Shown: positions 23,795-34,160 of the stretch, piece by piece
Numbering within the stretch: the first letter of the stretch is position 1
Layout of the letters: every line of letters starts with the position of its first letter
Assembly (NCBI GenBank): GCA_011800155.1
Contig: CM022371.1
Location: forward strand, 2,666,001 to 2,730,000
DNA from: Flammulina velutipes
Lineage: Eukaryota > Basidiomycota > Agaricomycetes > Agaricales > Physalacriaceae
Reading direction: 5' to 3'
DNA: 64,000 nt
Program-made: the position numbers and the translations under genes
The notes under the pieces: generated by a model
What the model saw: only the letters and a program-made list of their open reading frames with translations
The model's database searches: none
What the model was told of the DNA's origin: nothing

Positions 23795-24409
23795 GGTGGA
23801 CAGTACTCCTTTGTTTAGCATGCTTTTGACGTGTTATTGGTATTGACGTTTATGAATGTCAAGGTGAAGTTTATCGCTGTGGGCTCTCCGGGTCCGCGTG
23901 CGAAGGTCAGTATGAAACGCCGACAGAAAGTCATATTCCCCACCATTGAGTCTTGCTGGACAATAAATGAAGATGCGCCGGTCATAGGATTGCTATCTCC
24001 GCCATCATCAGGCTCTCATGAAAGTTTAAAGCAGGACTTGGGAGCATCCGAAGCGATTCTAACATGTAGCTGGGGTCTGGATGGACGAGCGCATGCTGGT
24101 GAGTTACGTTCGTGGTTTCGTGATTCATTTACCAACGTTCGTGGCGATGTTCTGTACGGAACGGAAGGACGGTGTACCGAATTTGCCCGAGCCATTGGTG
24201 CTAGGTAGATAGAAGAGCGTCTGTTAGAAAGTGCAGCGGTTGACCTAACCTAGGCTTAGGCCAGTTGGAGCATGGGAACAAGGCGGACTTGTGGACAGCA
24301 CCAGTTGATGCCGGCATCATCATGGGTTATCGGATTTCATCCGTACAAGGCAAAAAACTCAGGGGTCGTGCGGTAGCCTTGCTTTCTCTCTCACCATTAA
24401 CGACTCCTC
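23795..24409. other. Intergenic stretch with an unsupported open frame
   Basis: A 125-codon open frame (23831-24208) covers part of this interval. It has no recognisable domain, no ATG context of note and no splice-linked continuation, so I do not call it a gene. Confidence 0.4.
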
Positions 24410-25787
24410 ATGCAAGTAACGATCTCGCTGTTGCCGACGTCCTTGTCGCTGGTTCACATACCGCGCGCCCGTCTGGCTCAGCTCAGCACACCCGTCCTGC
24501 ACTACATCCTCCAGCCAACTCATACTTTCCTCAACATGACTTGCAACGAAATCGAAATGAGCTTGTTCGTCGAGCAAGGCGACCTTGGCCCGTTCGAGAA
24601 GATCGCCAGACGCGACAGACAGCGGAGGCGAGGAAGCCAGGGCAGCGCCGGTGGCTCGCCGCGACGGGAGGCCGTCGAAATTTCCTACGAAAAATGGAGT
24701 GTCCTCCAGATTGACTCCCACTGCGACCAACTAGGTGCGGCTATACTCATTCAACTCCCTTTCCTATCTAACCACCAATCCAGACAACTCGGGCGCACGA
24801 ATTAACGAACTCTCCGGCCCGCTGGCTGCTGCTGGAATATCCATACTTTACCAATCCTCGTACATGAGTGATTTCATCTTCGTCAAGGAGGCAAGGCTGC
24901 AGGAGGCTCTCACCTTGTTTTCCGATGCGGGATTTTCGCTGTACTCGACAGGCTCCTCCTCGCCGTCTTCACCGACGCCGGCGGTCCTCACTCGCGCCAA
25001 CTCGCCCACTGACAATGGGCCAGAACCCGCAGCGCGCAGCAAGTCGCACTCTCCCCACGCTGGACAGGTCCACATGCTAGACTCAGATCTAACATGCGTT
25101 GGCCTGGCGGACGCTGCTGCAGACCAATGGTCTCTCAAAATTATCAAGCTCGTTGCGTTTCCCGGACTCATAACAGTCGTAAAACAACCAGCGCCTCCCT
25201 CTCCGCCTAGTGACTCTGACGAGGACCCATACGACTCTGAGGATGGATATTTTTCACATTCGCCGTCTTCGGAGTCACCCATTTCCTCTACGCCATCATA
25301 TTCTCGTTCCACGTCGGACTTTACATCGTCTCTGAAACCTCCATCCAAACATCTCATTACTCCGTTCACTCCCTTACGCATTGACACCACACCATTACCT
25401 CCGCCCCCTGCACCTCCTGTTCCTTTCTTCAGCTTTACGCGAACCGCAGAGGGTTCATCCCTTACGACAGATGTCCACATCCTCGCGGCTCTCTTTCCTC
25501 AAAGTGACCGACATATGGTCATTTGTGGCAGTGAGCTCGATTTCGAAGACGCTGGCGACATCGATGCCGACGCTGACACTGATGAGGAGCATACCGGGGT
25601 ACTCAGGTGTCTCCAGATTGACCTCAGGCGGTTTGGCCTAGACAAGTTTGGTCTCGTGAACCGCTTCTCAAAGGTCCTGGAGCAGGCAGGCATCAACCAT
25701 ATGTACAGTTCAACAGTGAAAACTGCGAATCTCCTTGTTGAGAAGCGGCATGCTCTCCGTGCACAGGCACTCCTTCGTTCGTGCTAA
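24410..25787 (+). CDS. CASTOR-like ACT-domain protein
   Basis: This ACT-domain protein resembles the CASTOR/GATSL family, which in animals includes the cytosolic arginine sensor of the mTORC1 pathway. A single intron (about 24735-24783) joins two exons of about 440 aa in total. Block 1 reads ISLLPTSLSLVHIPRARLAQ, then FLNMTCNEIEMSLFVE. The most telling stretch follows: YEKWSVLQIDSH, then GARINELSGPLAAAGISILY, QSSYMSDFIFVKEARLQEAL. This matches the W-x-V-L, S-x-P-L-A, G-I-S-I-L, S-x-Y-x-S-D-F-I-x-V-K-E pattern of CASTOR ACT2. A Pro/Ser-rich linker (24950-25400) separates a second ACT-like half near 25100 and 25590-25780 (FGLVNRFSKVLEQAGINHMY). Whether the fungal protein senses an amino acid is not known to me. 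Confidence 0.82.
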
Positions 25788-26030
25788 TTGCACCTATGGA
25801 TGCAATTCGGCTATTTGCATCTTTTATTATCTTTATTCGCTTACACACCCACATCGTAACATACTTACACACATTTCTCGCCGCTTGTTGTAGTACCAAC
25901 TGTACTGTTAAGTATACCACACACATTTCCTCTCTCTCTTTCCACGTTGAGTTAGAATCAACTTGGTTGTACAACAAATACAATTATAAAGGCTTCGTAC
26001 ACAGCTGGTAATACAGTAAGAACGACGAGA

Positions 26031-28124
26031 TCACATAACAAAGCGTAGGCTGGTATCGATATGGTGCGAACTTCCAAGCTGCGGCTTTTGACTATACTTG
26101 GGATACAGAATTTTCCTATGGGGCGAAAGATTAGTGGGAGAGGAAAAGATTCAAAGATTGAGTATACCTGATCGATTTCAGCAATTCTTGATAAGTTTGC
26201 TTCGGGTTGTGTTGCAATGAAGTGATGAAGGCCTGTTCCCCACAAGTTAGTATGTGGCGCCAAGTGCGAAGGAGGTAACTGCTTACATAGCTCATCGCCC
26301 CGACAGCGACACCCCCGGCAAAGGTGTCGGCGCTTGTCTGGCCATCTTTGCTACCGGACCATGATATCTACGTAGGATGGTGTCAATCGCCAATCGTTGT
26401 GATTCGGGAAATGCACTTACGACGTCGGCAGCCGTACCTCTGCTCGCTCGTGCCTTCTGGCTGACTTGTCGGCCTTTTAGGCGTCCATCGGAGCCGTAGA
26501 TGTACGGAAGATCTGATGAACATGAGTTGCAAGCTCTATCGAAGGACGCAAGATAACGTACCCAAGACGGTACCGGAATGACAGCACTATTGATGACGCT
26601 TCAAAGATGCTCATAAAAATGAAGGGTACACGCTCACGTCAAATATGGCCTACTCGACAGATGAGTATAGCATTACATGGCGGGTGGCTGGACTTACAGT
26701 TAATCGACAACCTGCTGGTAAAGGCCGGACCATAATTTTGTGCATCCTCTGAAATGGAGGTCAGTTGACAATGCCAGTCCAGGACTAGGGCGAATTTTGA
26801 CGAACGTCATCCACGATATGCCCTTCTCTCTTGTAATCCATTGGGTAGATGACTAGAAGGCCCTTAGCCATCGGGAACGCACGCCAAGCGCTCAATTTAC
26901 TCACCTTCATCATGGCCATCCACCTCATCGCCGTCAGTATCGCGAGTCTGACCACCGTGACCAGAATCTGATAAGTGTCAGAAAATGCATCACACATAAC
27001 TATAGGCATGGTCTTACAATGGAAGACGAGAGAGTCATTTGGTTGTGCGTTATGCACAAGCCATTTCATAGCCTCAATGATATTATTTTTGGTTGGTCGT
27101 TTACGAGGGTTGGTGGCATCGTCAGTTAGCATGACAATATCATCACTTCTGTAACCCCATTTACCTACGGATAACAATGTAAGGTGTCAAATTTGCAGAA
27201 AGACGCTTGAACACCTACTGATGAGAAAGTCGCGAACGTGGCGTGCATCATTGATACATCCTCGAAGCGCTTGAGGCGTACCAATGTAGTTGATACCAAT
27301 CTAAGCCACGTCAATACACGTCTCGGAGCGTTGAGAGAGGCGACGCTTACACAAAGGGCCTTTTTCTTGCCCGTGCATTTTGAGTACTGGAACGTACCGG
27401 CAGACGCACCAGGAATTTGCTGATGTTGCGGCGCCTGATAGTGGTGTTGTGGCGCTTGAAAATGTTGCTGAGGCTGTGTATGGAAATTGCTAGGAGCAGA
27501 ATTCACAAATGCAGACACCGGACGAGGGCGACTTGGATGCTGGGGAGGAGCTTGCGGAACTGGTGGCAACAACGTAGGATTAGAGTGAACTCGATGGTGT
27601 GTGTGATGACTGTGGTGACTGTGGTGACTGTGATGGATATTCCCACTTGTCGCTCTTCGGCGCTCACCGGAGATGGGAATACTGATAACGAAGGCTGCTA
27701 TTAGTCTTGAGCGGTCTCATATGAACATGAAACTTACTCTGGTACATTCCTGGTGTCAAAGCGGGGGTCAGCAAGGAATAAGAAGAAACGTAGGAACTCA
27801 CAGATACGAGGATGTTGAACCGGCATATGAATACGAAGATGTTGGTGGGAATGCTGCTGGCGGTCCAGCATTATAATCATAAGAAGGCATACTTAAGTGA
27901 AGGACGCGTTCAATATAGTATTTAGTTGTAGCGTTGATTTAGCTTACGGTGACCCGAACCTAAAAAAACGGAGGTGTTAATTTGATATTTGAGTACAGGT
28001 GTCATACTTACGGCGAGGGCATCCCAATAGGTGGCAACGGATTATTGTGGCCATCGTACATAGGATGGTTCTGTTGCTGCTGATATGGCTCTGGGTTGCC
28101 GTTGGAAGGGATATCCCACATCAT
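26031..28124 (-). CDS. Metacaspase (peptidase C14, type I)
   Basis: This is a type I metacaspase, a calcium-activated cysteine protease that cleaves after Arg/Lys and acts in stress response and aggregate clearance. The N-terminal prodomain is Pro/Gln/Tyr-rich ([20 protein letters not shown], then [14 protein letters not shown]) and carries a His tract, [14 protein letters not shown], near 27620. The peptidase domain begins [17 protein letters not shown]. The catalytic His lies in [20 protein letters not shown] near 26950, with Tyr completed across an intron. The catalytic Cys lies in AIFDSCHSGTVLDLPYIYG near 26600. [16 protein letters not shown] is the usual family strand. The C-terminus reads [11 protein letters not shown]. 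About twelve introns are needed, and two exons near the 5' end are only 12 nt (27948-27959 and 27738-27749). Confidence 0.93.
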
Positions 28125-28426
28125 CCTAGCAGTGAGTATCGTTGAAAAAAGTAGATGGTCGTGGTGGTAGGAGAAAGAGATGTGCCGAGAACCTGTGCAT
28201 CATGACTTGGTCTTGCATTGTTGAAACAACCCTAATTGGGCGTATAGCGAAGCGCTAAGCCGTCACTCGGATCCGCTCAGCTTGCGCACGCAGGGCGAGC
28301 GCCTGGATATACACGCGCCTCGCAATCCTGATAAAGAGCTTTTCATACAACACGAGTCTTACTGATACAAAAGCAAAATCTAAACCTGTCATTTACAATT
28401 CCCAACTCGTCGACCAGCGAATCATT

Positions 28427-30854
28427 CACTGCTTTACTAGAACAAGACACGTCCTCGACGGAATGTACACCTAAGATATGTATTAGAAAGAGCTCAAAAG
28501 CATAGAGAAATACTCACTTGGAGCCAGTTACGGCGCCCATTCCATTCCATCGGAGTGGTAAAGTATTCGCTATCCAACTTGATGTTATCGAACCCTCCAA
28601 ACCTAGGCTCGTCACTTGAGAGTACGGCTTTATATGTTCCAGCAACATCGACACCAATGCGGTAGTCCGTGAAACTATTGGTAGGATGGAAGTTGAAGAC
28701 GAACACCAAGCCTGCTCGCTCGTAGACAATGACCTTGTCGACTTCGTTCTTGAGGGATACGTAGGCTGGTTCAGCAGCGAGCCATCCGTACTTCTCGTCC
28801 AGGTTGTTCATGGCGGCATCGAACTCGTTCAGGTATTTGTACCGGAGCATGCTGTCGTCCACGACGTTCCATTGCCGACGAGCATAGTGGAAAGAATTGT
28901 TGTTTCCCGCTCTAGGGAAATCAAGCCACTGGAGGTAAAATTAGCAGTGTTCAACAGCGGAAGAGGACTATTCACCTCTGGGTGGCCGAACTCATTTCCG
29001 ATGAAGTTGAGATAGCCCTCACCACCAAGTGAATGGGTGAGTAGTCTACAAGATGTTAGATCTTCTTCGCTCATGGTCAAATGGTAGACGTACCGAATCA
29101 TCTTATGAAGAGCAATACCACGCGAAATAACGGGGGTCATCTCACTGAGGTCGGACATGTTGGTGTCTGCAAGGATATCAGCAAGGGCGTACAACACATG
29201 TCATACAACTCACACATTTCCTTATCCATCAGCCAAAACGCAAGGGTTTTGTCACCGACCAACGCCTGGTCGTGACTTTCACAGTATGCTACACTTTTCT
29301 CGCCATAGCGTCGGTTCGTCAGAGTATGGACGATGTTGCTCATGTCCCATTCATCGTCAGTTTTGTGCTTCAATAACTTAATCCACATGTCTGGGATGGC
29401 CATGGACAGACGATAATCGAAGCCGATACCACCCTTGTCCACAGGCTTGCAGAGAAGAGGCATGCCAGAGACATCCTCGGCAATAGTGATGACTGGAGGA
29501 TAGATGGAATGCATGGCATCATTTGCCTGGAAATGTGTCAAATGGGGAGGCGAATGATAGGTGGGAACATACGATCATAAGATAAACGATTGCCTCAAGG
29601 TCGGCTCCAGGTCCAAAATATTCATGATAACCACCCGAAAACCCAGTGCCAATGCCGTGGTGTACATACATCATGCTGGTAACACCATCAAAGCGGAATC
29701 CGTCGAACTGGTACACCTCCATATAGAAGCGAAGGTTGCTGAGAAGGAATCGGAGCACTTCGTGGCTACCGTAGTTGAACAGACGGCTGTCCCAGAGCTC
29801 GTGGCGCCCTTTGGCGCCTTCGTGGAAGTACATATGGTCGGTTCCGTCAAACTCGTTGATACCGTCCAGCACGTTTTTGCACGCATGAGAATGGACGATG
29901 TCTAGAAGAACAGTGATTCCCATGCCATGGGCGGTATCAATCAGCTCCTTCAGTTCCTCTGGCGTCCCATACCGAGAGCTGGCGGCGAAGAAACTAGTAA
30001 CCTGGTACCCGAAGGCTGAATTGTGTTTCAGACAGTGAGATACAATCTGATGATGAAGGGTACCCACAAGCATAATATGCGTGCTCCATGACTGCCATCA
30101 GTTGTATGATGTTGTACCCAAGCTTTTTGATACGAGGGAGGACGTTTGTGGTGAACTCCTTGTAAGTACCGACGCGACCTTCTGCAGTCGCAATGCCTAC
30201 GTGGGCCTCATATATTCTGGCATCCTTGGGATACGGAGGGCGTGGGTTCTTAAATTTGTAGACCTCCGATTCGGGAGGATTCCAGAAACGCGCGTCGTAG
30301 ACAGGAGATACGCTGAGGTCTTGCGTTACACGCTTAATCCAGGCAGGTAGACGTTCAATGCGCTGTCCAGACGGAATCACCAAAGAAATCTAGGGCGACT
30401 GTGAACATACAATTCATAAAACGTGTCGCAAAACATACCTTGATCTTGGAGTCGTGGGGAATGGCGCAAGCTCCCTGAGATGTCCGGGGAAGAGTGATAT
30501 CCCATACACCGAACTGATCCTTTTTCATAGGATGGGATGTACGGTTCCAGCCATCTAAGTCATGTAAGAGGAGATAGACAGTGTACAAGAGCAGAGCGCA
30601 CTGAAATCGCCAATCAAGTAGGCTTCCCTGGCATTGGGAGCCCATTCGCGGTACGTCACTTCTCCATGAGCACCGACGTTGAGGCCGAACTTGAGATATC
30701 CTTTGCTGAAGTTGTCGTAGCCGCCTTCGTGCTGTTCGATGGAGTCCTTGAGCTTTCTGAACAGATCATGCCTCTGAATGATACTGTCAACGTTGGCCTC
30801 AAGCCACGGGTCGACGTCCAGGACGGTCTGCGACTCCAAAGGCTTTTCGGGCAT
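28427..30854 (-). CDS. GLC3: 1,4-alpha-glucan (glycogen) branching enzyme
   Basis: This is a glycoside hydrolase family 13 (subfamily 8) enzyme that makes alpha-1,6 branches in glycogen in the cytosol. The start [20 protein letters not shown] at 30854 is followed by the CBM48 region ([28 protein letters not shown]). The catalytic barrel shows [20 protein letters not shown], the [15 protein letters not shown] block, the nucleophile Asp in [16 protein letters not shown] near 29690, the acid/base Glu in [10 protein letters not shown] near 29480 and [14 protein letters not shown] near 29270. [20 protein letters not shown] is the conserved late block. The C-terminal beta domain ends [14 protein letters not shown]. 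About eight introns give near 680 aa, the normal length. The 5' flank has a cluster of ACGCG motifs, listed separately. Confidence 0.95.
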
Positions 30855-30955
30855 TCTCGCGATGTCGTGGGAGATGGTGGTGGTAAGAGGGCAAGATAGC
30901 TTCGAGCTTCTCCAACCATCATGACATCAGTATTCAAGGGTGCACAGCCACTCAT

Positions 30956-31016
30956 ACACGCGTGTTATGACGCGTCAAAAAGACGCGCCTGGACGCGCCG
31001 AGCGGACTAGGACGCG
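30956..31016. promoter_or_regulatory. Cluster of ACGCG (MluI-cell-cycle-box-like) motifs
   Basis: Five ACGCG-containing elements lie within 61 bp: the palindrome ACACGCGTGT (30956-30965), the palindrome TGACGCGTCA (30968-30977) and three GACGCG copies at 30982, 30992 and 31011. They sit 102-162 bp upstream of the branching-enzyme start. ACGCGT is the site of MBF (Mbp1/Swi6) in yeasts. Function here is inferred. Confidence 0.5.
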
Positions 31017-31406
31017 ATATTGACATAAATGTGGATAAGACAAAGCCATATGCATTCCTTAGAGACTAAATTATACAAAATAAAACCTATCATGGCTTTG
31101 TATAACTGACGGGGAGGAGCCAAAGGAAAACAGTAACGCCACGCCACTAATGCTACCATTATTGGTGATTGGTGCTTGGCATCGGTAAATGGCCACGGTT
31201 CCTTCTTGGGAAGATATCAATTGCCAGTGACTCGGCTAGTGAAACAATGTAATTAGTCAACGAGCGCCACATCTCCACTCATGGGATCACCGTGGATCCA
31301 CCAATGTCTCTAAGAGCTGCTTCTGTTGCCAAGGGCTCGCGCTGTGAGAGCCAGCGAGAGCCCTAAATTACTCTGACATGACGTTTATACTCCACTAACC
31401 TGTACT
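31017..31406. other. Divergent intergenic region
   Basis: This is AT-rich flank between the branching enzyme (-) and the small basic protein (+). Apart from the ACGCG cluster to its left and the TATA box to its right, I see no gene or repeat. Confidence 0.45.
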
Positions 31407-31414
31407 TATATAAG
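31407..31414 (+). promoter_or_regulatory. TATA box of the small basic protein gene
   Basis: TATATAAG lies 41 nt before ATG 31455. Confidence 0.6.
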
Positions 31415-31454
31415 AATCACCGACTATTATACTGGCAAGTTGCTAACGAACTAA

Positions 31455-32247
31455 ATGCCAGGCCCACGCCGCGCGCGCTCTCTTCCGATATCCGACGTAT
31501 CTTTTTCACAAAGACATACCAAGTCACCTTCGATACATCGTCACGTCAGGTTTACCTCAGATGCGATGAACATACTCATACGCACTGTGGACTACTACCA
31601 GCCATACAGCTACCTGCCAAAGGACCAAGAAGAGGCATGGAATGAAATACATCGCCTCACAAGACTGGCCAGCGAGGAATTCGGAAGTATCAACGTTACA
31701 CCGCAGGTGTTGAAGGAGAAAATGGAGCAAATATTGCGCCACGTTCCGGTAAGTGTCGGAATACGCTCTCAAATATAAAGGCCCATGCTCATTTAAGCTG
31801 CGACGAGTAGGACCAGAAAGAGGATTTGGTAGCCGACCTCACCAATCAAGAGGCTGACGAATTGAGACGAGAGCGCGCAGCCCTTTTGGACAGGGTGTTC
31901 AAGGATAGAATCGGGGCTGCTCACAGAAACGTCAGGGTACGCTCGTTTTTGGCGTGTGTTCTAAATGCCTGACGTATTCGTAGAGTAGCAAAGGTGCTGA
32001 TGAAGAGCTTGGGAGGGGCGTGCGCTCTAAGAGGCATAAACGCACGAGGTCATGTGAGGGCAATACGGAGAAGGAGAACAACGATAAAATGCCCCCGAAC
32101 CCCGACGAAGCCCCACGGAAGCGTTGTCGTACGACCGTAGACCCAGGCTCAACAACGATCTCCGAGTCCCCGCGTCCAGAGGCCTTTCCCACAGGATGCT
32201 GCCATAGCCAAGCAAAGAACGAAGAATGGACTCGAAGATATACATAA
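31455..32247 (+). CDS. Small basic, probably nuclear protein of unknown function
   Basis: Three exons (31455-31749, about 31811-31935 and 31983-32247) give about 225 aa that I do not recognise. The N-terminus is Arg/Ser-rich (MPGPRRARSLPISDVSFSQR). A predicted helical domain spans the first two exons (DYYQPYSYLPKDQEEAWNEI, LTRLASEEFGSINVTPQVL, EKMEQILRHV). A charged coil reads EADELRRERAALLDRVFKDR. The last exon is disordered and carries basic clusters (SKRHKRTRS, APRKRCRTT) that look like a bipartite nuclear signal. The exon-2/3 join must put GTCAGG before the intron and AGTAGC after it to keep the frame that ends at 32247. A DNA-related role is only a guess. Confidence 0.65.
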
Positions 32248-32344
32248 ACAGCTCGAATGAGATTGTTATATCTTCATTTTCCCTGTAATAAGTGTCACGA
32301 AATAAGGTGGCGTAGCCTACTAATATACACGTTCTTGCGGCCGC

Positions 32345-33720
32345 TCATACAACCTCCCGGGTGCTTTTGATATCATCGGTTCTTCTCGATGGACGTGATT
32401 CCAGAGGGTGAGAATCTGGACTAGAGGAACTGGTTACATTGAAATGGAGACTGGTGAAAGCACGCGGGAGATCATCAGACTCAGAGTGGTCCCACATGGT
32501 TTTGCGTTGCTCGACCATAATGATAAGGAGTGTTGGGTATAAGCCCTGTTATCAACCAGTCAATAGGGAAAGCAACCGGCAGACATAGACGTACAAGGCC
32601 TTGCGCAACGATATGGTCAACGCAGTTGATGAAAATCGACCATGGTGTGTATGAAGACAGGGTCATAGCGTGTGATACCACGTCGAATAGCTACTCACGT
32701 TGAATCCAGTTACTTTGAATGATCGAAAATGCATGCACGTACCACCATGATCAAATATATACAACCTGATTCCACGAGCAGTGCAAGGATTTTCAGCATG
32801 AACGTGCTGCGACTGTAACCCCCCAACTTCAGGATATGGCGGTGGGACCTAGTTTGCTAACAGTTCGACAAGTTATTACGGTGACGAGAAGGGAGTGACA
32901 CGCACCATGCTCTATAGGCGATCAGGGCAGTGGAAAGGCCATTGGCGGCTATTGAGACAGCTTGGGACGCGGTGTAAACGAAATTGAATGTAGACGATGT
33001 CGCGGCCCAGACAATGAAGAGGACTAGTATAGCATGAGGGTCAGGATGGAGAGTATCGTCACTGTTTGAAGGGGGACCCGCACCAAAAGAAGTCAGCCAC
33101 AAGACAACGGGAGGGAGTACGACTCCAGGTCGATCCTTCCAGAGTGCCCACGTCCGCCAAATAACGATGCTGTCTCCAATAAGTACCTGATAAGTTACGA
33201 TAAGTCATGCCCTGACCCTGGTACGGCGGAACAATACTGACCTCGACTTGAAATATGACCAGATAAGCAAAGTAAAACCTATATCTGTAGATATTCCCAG
33301 CACGAAACCTCTCCTCAATTGTAGGGATGTCCGTAGCCAAAAGGATGTTGGAGACTAGAACGAAGAGGTCGGCGTACGCACGGAAGAGCGTCGCAGTAGA
33401 AAGGAGGAACATGGTGCCTATCAGTGTGAATAAAATGGCTCTGGGTATGGATTTTTGGAGGCCTTTCGCACTACATTGGGTGTGTGAGTACTGCGCCATG
33501 CAAGTGGGGAGGACATACTACAGAGTCCTCAATGCGTTGCATGCCATAACTAAATATATCCCTGTATTAACATGCTTCTTCAGATTTGGATACGACTGAA
33601 GGAGGAGGAGTACGAACCCCAACATGCCGAACCGACTGACAGAGGAATGACATATTGCACAACCAACTCCCCGCTCTCTCGTAGCGTCGAAATCTCAGCC
33701 GCCGTAAGAGGGGATGGCAT
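32345..33720 (-). CDS. Multi-pass membrane protein, tandem copy A
   Basis: About seven exons encode roughly 330 aa with seven hydrophobic helices. The protein starts MPSPLTAAEISTLRESGELV at 33720 and continues VQYVIPLSVGSACWGIYLVM. Next come IPRAILFTLIGTMFLLSTAT, the acidic loop IPTIEERFRAGNIYRYRFYF, and the helix-4 signature VLIGDSIVIWRTWALWKDRP. A helix with ANGLSTALIAYRAW follows, and the last is GLYPTLLIIMVEQRKTMWD. The C-terminal tail is polar (SESDDLPRAFTSL) and ends STREVV. It is clearly a paralogue of the next gene (copy B): the N-terminal 16 residues and the GDSIVIWRTWA block are nearly identical. The family is widespread and uncharacterised in Agaricomycetes. A receptor-like role is speculation. 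Confidence 0.82.
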
Positions 33721-34160
33721 AGACAGCAGCGATATGAGGGGAAGGGGATCAAGTCATAGCGTAGTTGCTCGTGCTGATAGATTGATGTTAACAGGCAATA
33801 TTGAATAGACTTCTGGACCCCCATTTATAATTTCAACTTTGATTTGACCGTGAGAAATTCAGACGTATGACATCGCCAACAATGATAGGACTGAGAAGAA
33901 CATAGTAACGATATACGTTGAGCAACTCTCTCAGCGCGTAGCTGGTCGCTGTCTATTTATATGCATTGTATCAGCCTCGGTCTGATACCCGACCAATGGG
34001 AAGTTGCAATAGAACACTATCTACTGCCAGCCAGTGCACTGTGAGGGGTTCACCAACGTTCAACGTTCAGAACACTCATATCTCAAGCCCCAATTGGGAC
34101 ACCGGACGCCCTCGCGCCGTACGCGGTACGAATCTCCACGGCCAATAGCATGTTTCCGAT
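33721..34160. other. Spacer between the tandem membrane genes
   Basis: This holds the 3' flank of copy B and the promoter of copy A. The short open frames at 33966-34270 show no family. No direct repeat marking the duplication boundary is visible by eye. Confidence 0.45.

Noticed and set aside
23831..24208. 125-codon plus-strand frame after CSN1
   Set aside because: No domain, no homology that I recognise and no supporting splice context. It is of the length expected by chance in this GC range.
24848..25480. 210-codon minus-strand open frame
   Set aside because: It lies exactly opposite the CASTOR-like gene, is low-complexity (Glu/Gly-rich mirror of the Pro/Ser linker) and shows no domain.
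28241..28325. Possible second CG-rich motif cluster upstream of the metacaspase
   Set aside because: GCGC-type words occur but no repeated core like the ACGCG set, so I treat it as ordinary promoter sequence.
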